Origin: Undaria pinnatifida
Taxonomy: Eukaryota; Sar; Phaeophyceae; Laminariales; Alariaceae
NCBI GenBank assembly: GCA_012845835.1
Contig: JABAKD010000026.1
Location: 13,280,111-13,344,110, forward strand
Reading direction: 5' to 3'
DNA length: 64,000 nt
Shown here: piece after piece, positions 12,410-21,176 of the stretch
How positions within the stretch are numbered: the stretch's first letter is position 1
How the letters are laid out: each line of letters starts with the position of its first letter
Notes under the pieces: model-generated
Database searches by the model: none
What the model was told of the DNA's origin: nothing
Seen by the model: the letters and a program-made list of their open reading frames with translations, nothing else
Translations under genes and position numbers: made by a program

Positions 12410-14414
12410 ATGCACCACAAGGAGAAATACGCGCTTTTGAACGCCATCGCTCTCTGTCAGGCTCCCGGGGGTATCGATGTGAGACCTTCACTATGCGTGT
12501 ACTCTATGTATGATGACAGGCGAAGCGGGTTGCAGTTAATAATCTAGCCACATAAAATGTGGGGGGGGAAGCGTGAGATGGTAGCGGAAACGCTTGCCAT
12601 TTGCTGGCTACCTGGTGTATATTTTTGGGTGTGACGGGATTCTTTAACCCACAAAATCGTCGGAATTTCATTATTTACTATTTTGTTTGCCAAAATATCC
12701 CTAGGCCATGCAATCGTTTATTGGGTTCGGGGTCGCTTTTAATGTTTTCTGAGACATTTTGGGTTTGGGATAGTAGGGTTAGAGCCTCAAACGATGCACC
12801 TCAGAACGTGTATGTGGAACCTCTAGCGCAGCGTGCGCCTACGGTCCTCGGGCGGCATCGTACTACGGAAGACCGTTTCCTGTGCTTCCTGTGGATAGCC
12901 TCTTGCAATCTCCACTACCGCGCTTGTGAGTCTCATCCCTCCCCCCCCCCCCTCTCCTCCCCCCCGCGGAACTTTGTTTTTTCTCTCAGAGCCCCTTCGC
13001 GAAAGGAATAGGCAACGCTTCCTACCTGTTCTGGAGGAAACACGTTTTCAACCGTGCTATAGCAGACCTTTCAGAAGACTCGGACTTCGAATTTGACCCC
13101 TTAGAAATATTTGGGTCTGTGAAATACTTCAGTCCACTCTACTCCTGGGTTTGGAACCAGAAAAAACAGCTGGCGGAGTTCTACTCGGAGCACAACCACA
13201 CCGGAGAAACACCGTTCATTTTTTCGGGACAACGCGGGCTAATGGAGGCGAGGAGCAAAGCTTTCAAGGATAACTGGGCTGTACGCAAGTATAAAACAAG
13301 GGAGAAGGGGGTGGCCGATATCGGGGGCTGTAAAGGTGGTGGTGGTGGTGGTGGTTGTGGTGGTGGTAGTCGTATTGGTAGTCGTGGTGGTAGTGGTGGT
13401 GGTAGTCGTGGTGTTGGTAGTAGTGGCGGTGGTGGTGGTAGTGGTGGTGATGGTAGTCGTGGTGTTTGTGGTGGTGGTGGAGGTGGTGGTGGCGGTGGTG
13501 GTGGCGGTGGTGTCGGCGGAGATTTAAACCCAACGAATAGTGGGGCAGTAAGCGGACGAGGACACGGTGGCAAGGGGAAGCGCAAAGCTGCGCGGGCGCT
13601 TGTGAACTCACGGAGTCGACCCAATGCTACATCGGAGGGTAGTGCTAACTCTGCTGGCAACGATGAGTGCCAAGTTCGCAAAGACAACTCGCCGCCATCT
13701 TCTGCCTGGAGTGCGTCAGACGCGAGAATACAAGAAGACAACGAGGACGGGACTGAAAGCGGCGGCGGTGGTGGAGGTGGTGGTGGTGGCATTGGTGTCG
13801 GTTGCGGGGTGCGTGCGCGTGAAGCTATTGGCAACGACGACAACGACGACGTCGACAACAACAACTACTTCTCTGTCCTATCAGAGAACGCGCACAAGTT
13901 AAGCCCCCTTAGCACGTCGCCCGTCCCACCCCGGATGGGACCGGCGTACGGGAGTTCCACAATGCCCGGGGGCAGTTGCGGTGGTGGTGGCGGCGTCGTC
14001 GGTAAAAGCGAATGTCATGATCATGGCCAGACCCCAAAATGGCCAGACGAGACCCCCGAACGATCAGATGGCGCCCAGAGGTGGTCAGAGGGAGCTTCGA
14101 AATGGAAGCCGGGATTTGACGAAAATCATGTCGTAAAGGTCCAGGAAAGTGGCGAGGAACGCCCTCGAACGATCCAAGACAGCAACAGCGCCCCCCCCCA
14201 AAGGCTTGGTAATAATAGTGGTCAGGCTAGACCTTACGGGGGGGGGGGGAGTGGGTCAAGCAGCGGGAGAGATTCGTCCGCGAGCGACAAGATTGCGGCG
14301 GCCGAGCAGAACCGGCTCGCGGCCGTGCTGTTGGCAGACCTGATGAAGCAGGGCAACCCGAACGTCACACACGATATGATATACGCCGTCGCTAGGAAGG
14401 CTATTCTGGACTGA
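12410..14414 (+). CDS. Candidate two-exon glycine-rich protein of unknown function
   Basis: Proposed join of 12410..12478 and 12990..14414, giving 497 residues. Exon 1 starts at ATG 12410 and encodes a short basic/helical stretch (MHHKEKYALLNAIALC). A GT donor (gat|gtgaga) and an acceptor after a pyrimidine tract (ttttttctctcag, 12989) give a 511-bp intron that keeps the reading frame exactly. Exon 2 opens with an aromatic-rich, ordered-looking region of roughly 100 residues (YLFWRKHVFNRAI, YSWVWNQKKQLAEFY, DNWAVRKYKTREKG). It then runs through long Gly stretches encoded by GGT repeats (13338-13520, 13760-13790) and a low-complexity middle. It ends in a helical tail (QNRLAAVLLADLMKQG). I do not recognise the family. 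The microsatellite has clearly expanded inside the frame. The start could lie further upstream (open to 12263), and it could be a transposon-associated DNA-binding protein or a host gene. Only splicing consistency and the non-repetitive ends support it. Confidence 0.45.
13336..13527. repeat. (GGT)n microsatellite inside the glycine-rich frame
   Basis: Imperfect GGT/GGC repeats about 190 bp long encode poly-Gly with scattered Ser and Arg in the + frame. Other frames read as poly-Val and, on the other strand, poly-Pro or poly-His; those are shadows. Confidence 0.9.
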
Positions 14415-15940
14415 GATACTTTGCTATAAATATGAGGTTTGTGAGTCATCCCACGTTGCGCTTTTTATTTTTTGGTTCTTCAAGTGTTTCTGACCGAGGT
14501 TGGGCTCCTAAAGCGTGGAGCTATCGGATAGCGTGAAAATTTTACGAGTAGGTTCATTTGGAATCTGGACCTGCACGTAGACATGTTGGATATGTTGCGC
14601 GCGAACGAATGCCTTCGAAAAAGTCATGTTTCGGGGGCTGAGATATTGGGGTCTTATGTTTAGAGCTCAAAAAATGTATTTGCATTCCTAGCGTGGGTGA
14701 CTCGTTACTTCTGCTATATGTTTTCGGCGTGCGCGTGATACGATAGAGTATGCTGGTAGCTCGTTTTGGCCAGGAGGTTTCTGACCCCGGTCTACCCGAC
14801 GGAGAGGGGTCCAAAACCTCAGGACTCTCGCGTGCTGCGATATATATAGAGAGGTAGCATATTTCGGCTGTTTGTTCATTTCTGATATTACCGGGTTCCT
14901 TTACCCTATACCCTGGTACATGAAATAGTCGGAAATGTCATCTTTGTTTTGCACTATGAATTGGAATGTTTTTTGTATACCTAAGCCATGGATTTGTTCA
15001 TCGAGTTTTCTCCTTCAGATAGCTCAAAATCGTGTCTGGGGGGGGGAACAGAGCCTCTCAAAAAGGCGAGAGAGACTCCTGCTGGGATATAATGGATGCA
15101 CTTCTATCTATCTCGTAGCATGTGTGTCGACTCCTACGTGTATTTTCCAATACGGCGAGAAGTTCGATTATCACGCGTGGTATAATACCTTATACGGGGA
15201 TAGCGCTTTTTTCGCAAAAAAAAAAGTAGTTTCTGGACCCGGCAGAGATAGCTTAAACCAAAATCGTTGGAACAACATTGTCATCTTTTTTTTGCAAGAT
15301 GTTTCCTTTTTTTTTGTGCACCTTGGAGGCCATGGGGTGGTTGATCGGGAGAGGTCTTCGAGTTTGCACTTTCGGCTTACTCAAAACCAGTTTCATATTG
15401 GGGAAGTTGGGTATTAGAGCTACTCACGTGAGGAGTCTCGAACAAAAAAATAAGTGCAACACTATGCGGGACGCGTGGTACGGCAGTGGAATACATTTGG
15501 CCTGGATTATTTTCTGAACGACGGGGCGGCTTAAGCCAAAACGGTTTCAGATTTTCTTTTCTTGTTTTGCGGAACGTGGTCGTTGTATACTTTGGTGTCA
15601 CGGGAGTCATCTTCGGTTAGAGCATATTTCTTGTTTCAGCCCAGAAACGCATTTGAGTGAGTTATGGAGCTCCCCAAGTGAGAATTGTCAGAAACAAATC
15701 GGTGCAAAATGTCGTGCCGGCACCTATTTTGAGTTGCATGTGTCCTATTCGATAAAAATACCCGGGCCCACATGGGGTTGTTCATGCGGCTACTAAGTGA
15801 ACGTTTTCTTCCCTCGGCGTCAGACGCGTGCAACGATGAAGGTACACTGTACCCTTATGGCTAAAATGTTTTCCGAAAAACGGAGGTTCCTTAGCCTATT
15901 AACATAATCAATCGTCGAAACGTCATTTTCTGCTGTTTTG
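14415..15940. other. Non-coding; copies of a dispersed 'cctaggccatgg' repeat
   Basis: No gene seen. About 14888-15110 and 15370-15560 resemble other intergenic stretches (12630-12740, 34040-34300, 44940-45160, 48080-48340). They share a block ending in cctaggccatgg-like sequence, then t.ttcatcggg, then a hairpin-forming gagctcctcacgtgaggagcctc-like block. These are old, diverged copies of one repeat whose ends I could not define. Confidence 0.45.
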
Positions 15941-15954
15941 GCAATACATATTAC

Positions 15955-16830
15955 ACACACAAGCTTGCAAAGATGAGTTTGGAGCAAATCTTCGATCTCA
16001 CAGCTGGAGTGTAATTTTATATCATGTGACCTAAAGCTGTTGAAAACCCTCCCCCACCTCCCGTCTTCCCGCTCCCTCTCGCTTGAACGCCCTACCTAAA
16101 ATCGAAATCTGCCAGAGTAACAAACACTTCCACGCGCTTGATATCACCTCATTATTTTTCTAGAGCCATCCATGCCGCTGCTTCAATTTACCTCCTCCCT
16201 CCAACGCCCCCTCCTTTCCCACCACCCGCACCATCGCCTAGACCTGCACCACGCGTGTAGCAAACCCCTACATCTATGCGACCATTTTTTTTTTCAAAAA
16301 ATTCTTTCACCCCCCCCCCCCCCGCCCCCCCCCGCCCCCACCCCCATCCCCTCGAACACTCCGCCCTCTCCTCACTGGTTGTACGTCTTTCAGGATATAA
16401 ATGATACTGGTGCATTTTTTCCAAACCCTCAGATTTATCCCTTTGAAGGATTTGTAGTTTCCGTGCACATATTGAGTCCCGCGCTCCCTCTTGTTCAAAC
16501 CCAGGCCCCCACGTCCTTAAATACTGCGCCCTCCCCTCCCCGGTTATACGACTTACAGGATTCACTTGATAAACTGATGCATTTCCTTCCACAGAAATCT
16601 GTCAGATTTTGTCCCCCTCAAGAACAGGTTTTATAGTTTCCGCACACACAGACTGACCATCATCGCCCTGTAGACCCTGATAGCTTCACTGTAGTTGTAA
16701 GTGGAGTCGCCGACCTATATCCTTAATGAGGACACACAACCCGTAACTCGCGCGATAGGAGTATCACACACAGCTTGCAAAAATGAGTTTCGCAAAATCT
16801 TCGATCGCACAGCTGGAACGTTTTTTTATT
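15955..16830 (+). repeat. Composite dispersed repeat, copy a
   Basis: This copy shares long blocks with 29450-29970 and 38690-38880. It contains a motif agcttgcaaagatgagttt...ctcacagctgg at 15963-16012 and a variant of it at 16770-16820. Between these are two tandem ~155-bp subunits (from about 16362 and 16520), each with the wording cgccctctcctc...ggttgtacg...caggat...tagtttccg.gcaca. A poly-C tract lies at 16309-16340. The repeat has no coding potential and its class is unknown. Confidence 0.6.
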
Positions 16831-17435
16831 TTCAGTCTATCATGTTATGTTATTGAGTACCTAGCCCATGGGTCTGTTAATCAGGCTGGTCCAGGCCGCG
16901 GCAGGGGGGTTACCCCTGTTTTCACTCGTGCTACGTTTACGCCACTCTTCTTGCGCGAACGACTCCGCACCTCGCGAAAGCGAAAAAAAACAACACGATA
17001 AACAATCCATCCACGGCGATCCACATCGGAAGACCAAATTACACGAATAGTAAGGTAAGAGTCTTGCAAGTATGTGTGAGGTATAGACACACTCGCGCGA
17101 GTGGACCTAAACCGTATAAATAAAAACAGTGGCCTTCAAAAGTGCCCCCCCCTTCCGTCAACGTACTTGGTCGGTTTCAGTAAAATGTCGGTCTACAAAA
17201 AAAATGAGGTTTTGGGTGATCAGAGGTATATGCATAGAGCTGCTCACGCGAGGGAGCCTCAGAACAAAAAAACGACGACGCAGCACCTCTGCGTTGGCAT
17301 GCGTATCGTCAACTTTTGAGCTGTGTACAGAGCTCCCCTTCCCCAAGTGACGAGCCCCAGAACTCGCAAGCATGCCTCTACCGAACCGTGCGCCTTGCTG
17401 AACCTTTTTTTCGTGCAAAATCGTTCCGTCAACAA
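16831..17435. other. No gene; flank of the copia insertion
   Basis: The stretch contains another degenerate copy of the dispersed palindromic repeat (gagctgctcacgcgagggagcctc, near 17238-17262). The copia target duplication AACAA occupies 17431-17435. Confidence 0.5.
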
Positions 17436-17865
17436 TGTTGGATTAAATCGGTTATGCGAAGAATAATGTGCTCCCAGCAGCCCAGTCTCAGGGCGCGAGC
17501 TTCACTGCAACACACAGTGTGAAGAAGATGGTATATAGATGTCTTTATTAGCTGGTCCCGGATGCTGATAAGAGGGAAAGAGATGGAGTGAGGCGAGTGG
17601 GCGAAGCCATCTCGCTCCACACCAGGCAATATTCTCAACGCCCCAAATTCCCAAATACTACAGGTGCTACATTCTCATATTTCCACGTGTTCCTAGATTG
17701 GTTCCAGGAACAGTCTACAAGGACCTTCGGGACTATTCCACGTGTCCTTCCCATGCTATAATATTCCGCAATGCACCGTCGGGTAATCCGACAATACCCC
17801 GTCGGACGATCCTTCGTGACCATCGTTGTTCCTACTTTGTTCGTTGAGACAAGCTATATCGAACA
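17436..17865 (-). repeat. 3' LTR of the copia element
   Basis: 430 bp, identical to the other LTR except for gcgcgag versus gagcgag near 17490. The element's pol frame reads on into this LTR and stops at 17756-17758, about 110 bp inside it. Confidence 0.95.
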
Positions 17866-19243
17866 CCCTCCCTGGCGCTGGATCAACTAACAAGCCTCCA
17901 ACAACACTGGCAACTCCCAAAAGCAATTTACGACGGAAAACTTGTATCCCCAACAACAAGTCACGGTGTTTCTCAAAACTCTCACGAGCAATCGCCTTGG
18001 TGAGAATGTCCGCATGTTGATCCTCCGTCCTTAAGTACTTGACGCATAAATCTCCTTTTCCCACCAACTCGCGCAGGAAGTGGTACCTCACATCGATGTG
18101 CTTGCTGTTTGACGAACTCAGTGGGTTTTTGGCCAAGTCAATCGCCCCTTTGTTGTCTTCAAACACTCCAATGCTCGGCGATCCAAGACTAGGCATCAAG
18201 AAAACCAAGACTCCTCGCACGTACAGGGCCTCCTTCACCCCGTCGGCCATCGCTACGTACTCGGCCTCAGTGGTGGAGAGCGTAACGCATTTCTGCGTCC
18301 TAGAAAACCAAGATACGAGCGTTCCTCCGCAGCAAACAGCTACACCAGATACCGAACGCCTGTCCTCGGCCTTGTGGGCGTAGTCTGCGTCTACGTACGT
18401 CTCTAGGTCGTATTCCAACTGTACATCCCCCAACTTACTCTCTTTCCTGAAAGTCAAGCCCAAGTGGGCTGTAGCGCTCAAGTACTCGAGAACCTTCCTA
18501 GCAGCCTTCACGTGTACTTCCTTAGGATCGTGCGAGAACCGCGCAATCGCTCGCACTGCGTTTGAGATGTCAGGTCTCGTCTGGTTCGCAATCCACATCA
18601 AACTCCCCACAATTTCACGGAAATTCGCGTCCACCACAGGTTCCTCATCACTCACGTACCTGAGGTCCAACGACGGTGAAGCGGGGATGGGGCTGGTCTT
18701 AGTGATACCGAAACGGTCGACAACGTTTCGGATGAACTGAGTCTGCGAAATCTCCAAGGTTCCCTTCTCACGATCCCTCCTGTACTCGCTACCCATGTAC
18801 CACGTAACCTCGCCCAGATGTTTTGTAGGGAATCTCTTATTGAGATCAGCTACTACCGAATCCGTCACTCCCTTGGTCGCTGCGATCTTGATGTCGTCCA
18901 CGTGGACCACCAGCATCGCCACAACCGCGTCATTCAACATTAGTCGAAACACGCACGGGTCTACCAAGCACTGCTCAAACCCACACTCTACTAGGGTTGA
19001 CGACAGTAGCTTGTACCATGAGCGGCCACTCTGCTTCAGCCCGTAAAGGGCTTTGTTGAGTAGGACTACCTTACCGGACATCTCGCCACAACCGCGAGGA
19101 AGTCTCAAGAAAATCTCGGTATCCAACTCTGCCTGAATAAAGGCCTGGTCAACGTCCAAGTGTCTCAAGTCCCAATCAAGCTTGCACGACATTGCTGCAA
19201 TGAGTCTGTTAGACGTGGTCGAGGCAGTGGGGGCAAAAGTCTC
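17756..19243 (-). CDS. Copia reverse transcriptase/RNase H (3' part of pol)
   Basis: The open frame runs from the copia junction near 19243 (first residues ETFAPTAST) to a stop inside the 3' LTR; the first ATG is at 19192. Reverse transcriptase motifs in order are LDVDQAFIQAEL, YGLKQSGRSWY, LVDPCVF and the catalytic VVHVDDIKIAA (near 18893-18910, a VDD form of YVDD). RNase H follows, with VDADYA, the STTEAEYVA motif, FEDNKGAI and HIDVRYHFLREL. The frame is uninterrupted and all expected catalytic acidic residues are visible. The N-terminal fingers that should precede ETFAP are on the other side of the inserted segment (20758-20870). In an intact relative the two halves would be one polyprotein. 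Confidence 0.9.
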   Translation of the reverse strand, partial: ETFAPTASTTSNRLIAAMSCKLDWDLRHLDVDQAFIQAELDTEIFLRLPRGCGEMSGKVVLLNKALYGLKQSGRSWYKLLSSTLVECGFEQCLVDPCVFRLMLNDAVVAMLVVHVDDIKIAATKGVTDSVVADLNKRFPTKHLGEVTWYMGSEYRRDREKGTLEISQTQFIRNVVDRFGITKTSPIPASPSLDLRYVSDEEPVVDANFREIVGSLMWIANQTRPDISNAVRAIARFSHDPKEVHVKAARKVLEYLSATAHLGLTFRKESKLGDVQLEYDLETYVDADYAHKAEDRRSVSGVAVCCGGTLVSWFSRTQKCVTLSTTEAEYVAMADGVKEALYVRGVLVFLMPSLGSPSIGVFEDNKGAIDLAKNPLSSSNSKHIDVRYHFLRELVGKGDLCVKYLRTEDQHADILTKAIARESFEKHRDLLLGIQVFRRKLLLGVASVVGGLLVDPAPGRVFDIACLNEQSRNNDGHEGSSDGVLSDYPTVHCGIL

Positions 19244-19648
19244 GCACTCAGCCGAGAGCCGCCAAAGCTACAGCAGGCGTAGCCGTTGTTGGTAAAATGG
19301 CATCGATAACGCGCGCTGCTGCCGTCGTGTGATACACGCTGCTGGCGAGCGGAGCTAGGAGTCGCCACGCTGACTCACGGCGAGAAGCAGCAGCAGTAAA
19401 AGCCCAGGCAGCGTCGGCGCTGTTGTATGATAGTGCTGTGTGGTACCTGGTATGGGTGTGTGGGCGTGTGGGTGTGTGTTTTGCGGTGGGATGAGCGATG
19501 CGATGGGTCGAAAAAAAAGTTGAGTCGAAAAAAATTTGAGTCGAAAAAGCCCTTTTCGTCTTTTTCGACTGTGTAAGAAAGCCCGATTTGGGCTTCAGTC
19601 GAAAACGGCCGTTTTCGACTGACAAATCCGACTGTATAAGAAATTGCC
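19244..19648. mobile_element. Truncated copy of the TTA MITE inside copia
   Basis: This stretch matches 2222-2999 in reverse orientation, starting in the MITE interior (gcactcagccga) directly at the copia break. It runs to a TIR end (ctgtataagaaattgcc) followed by TTA at 19649-19651. The other TIR is missing. The copy therefore entered this place already cut, or was cut when the composite formed. Confidence 0.8.
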
Positions 19649-19651
19649 TTA

Positions 19652-20424
19652 AGCTTGGTTTTTGATTGTGTCGTGTTACACGGGATGTAGTACAGTACCA
19701 GGAAGAGGAACGGACTTTAAGAGGGGGAAGTTGGACTTTAAGAGGGGGAAGTTGGCCGTACCACAAATGCTACAAGCGGGACGGACAGCAGTAGGGGTCC
19801 CCAGTAAGGGCTGTTCTTATCGGAAATGTGAATTTCCTAAATTTCCTCTCTTTTTTTCCAGGATTACCATGCAAAAACGCCTGTATTATTGTCGAGCGCG
19901 GGGTTGTTTGTCTTTTTTTTTCCTGATTTTTGAAAGCCGAATGGTAAAGCAAGACCACCACCACCCACACCAGCAGTCACGCGCGTCGTCACACAGCAAG
20001 CATGAGCGAACATCCCGGAAGACCGCAGAGGAAAGCACCCAGGCCAAGTAGATTCGTGCAATCCGGCGACAGCAGCCCCTGGTGTCAGGAACATGCCGAG
20101 CATGACGAAGACACCAGCGATAGCCTTCGTCATGTTTCTGCGCCTCGTGTCTGGATAATTGGGAAGGAATAATCGCTGTTTCGTCCGACTCGAGGATGAG
20201 TCCTCCGGAGGCCCAGGCCGCTTCCTTCTGTCGGCCATAATGTTGGATCACCCTAGTCAACATTCAAAGCTACCCGATGGTCCCAGCGTTGAGCCGCGGC
20301 GCTTGTCGGAGCACTGCCTTCGAAACATGGAAATCGACGACAGGATTTCCTAATTTGTGATTGTTAACTTTTCCATCTTTTTGGGTCTGAAGAATTTCAC
20401 AAATTATGACAGAACGCCTCCGTA

Positions 20425-20427
<3 letters not shown>
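19652..20427 (+). other. Unique sequence captured inside copia, upstream of an A-run
   Basis: About 780 bp with no similarity to the rest of the element or, as far as I can see, to the window. It includes two tandem copies of a 21-bp unit (gactttaagagggggaagttg, 19713-19754). It ends directly in 23 consecutive A residues (20428-20450). A poly(A)-like run at the junction suggests that it came from a polyadenylated + strand RNA. Its frames are short, and no conserved domain is visible. Confidence 0.5.
19864..20238 (-). CDS. Short ORF with signal-peptide-like segment, doubtful
   Basis: A 124-residue ATG frame within the foreign segment of the copia element. An internal Met begins a hydrophobic stretch, MTKAIAGVFVMLGMF, ending in GAAVAG, which looks like a secretion signal with an AXA cleavage site. 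The rest is low in recognisable features and ends in Lys/Gly-rich sequence. The adjacent A-run suggests that the captured transcript was + strand, opposite to this frame, so the ORF may be fortuitous. No family recognised. Confidence 0.2.
   Translation of the reverse strand: MADRRKRPGPPEDSSSSRTKQRLFLPNYPDTRRRNMTKAIAGVFVMLGMFLTPGAAVAGLHESTWPGCFPLRSSGMFAHACCVTTRVTAGVGGGGLALPFGFQKSGKKKTNNPALDNNTGVFAW

Positions 20428-20450
<23 letters not shown>
20428..20450 (+). repeat. 23-bp A-run at the fusion junction
   Basis: A pure A homopolymer lies between the unique segment and the inverted pol copy. It is the only long A-run inside the element and coincides exactly with a breakpoint. Confidence 0.9.
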
Positions 20451-20455
<5 letters not shown>

Positions 20456-21176
20456 GAGAGCGCAGACCAGGGCGCTCAATCGGGAAGCGGCAGCAGGACT
20501 GATTAGTGCGATCGGGCCCTGTGAAGGAGGCCGTGTGTTCCAGGCGCTACTGGCGGCGAATGAAGCGGAGTGTGAGAAGACGAAGTTGCCGGATTGCCTT
20601 GTCAAAGAGGCTGAACCGGAACCAACGTCATACACCGCAGCTCGTAAGTCGAAGCATTCGGACGTTTGGATGGACGCGATGAGATCGGAGTTTGATGGAC
20701 TCGAAGCTGCTGGAACGTTTGTGGAGGTTTCTGAAATTCCCGCCAGTAACAATATCGAAGTAGTCAACTCCCTCTACCTGACTATAGCCCTTAGCTACCA
20801 ACCGTGCCTTAGCTCTATCAATCATGCCGTGCGCGTCGCTCTTCCACTTCAAGAGCCACTTTGACTCTACGATATTGTTACTGGCGGGAATTTTAGAAAC
20901 CTCCACAAACGTTCCAGCAGCTTCGAGTCCATCAAACTCCGATCTCATCGCGTCCATCCAAACGTCCGAATGCTTCGACTTACGAGCTGCGGTGTATGAC
21001 GTTGGTTCCGGTTCAGCCTCTTTGACAAGGCAATCCGGCAACTTCGTCTTCTCACACTCCGCTTCATTCGCCGCCAGTAGCGCCTGGAACACACGGCCTC
21101 CTTCACAGGGCCCGATCGCACTAATCAGTCCTGCTGCCGCTTCCCGATTGAGCGCCCTGGTCTGCGCTCTCGTACG
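20451..21176. repeat. 307-bp inverted duplication of copia pol with 112-bp spacer
   Basis: Arm 1 (20451-20757) is the reverse complement of arm 2 (20870-21176) with a single visible difference (gaaattcc versus aaaattcc). Arm 2 is the native pol sequence on the minus strand; arm 1 puts the same coding stretch on the + strand. The 112-bp spacer is native pol sequence (SKWLLKWKSDAHG ... SQVEGVDYF). The break falls inside the codons of the YFETFAP reverse transcriptase motif. Confidence 0.95.

Noticed and set aside
13181-13864. 227-residue proline-rich minus-strand ORF and poly-Val ORFs
   Set aside because: They are shadows of the GGT/GGC repeats in the glycine-rich frame.
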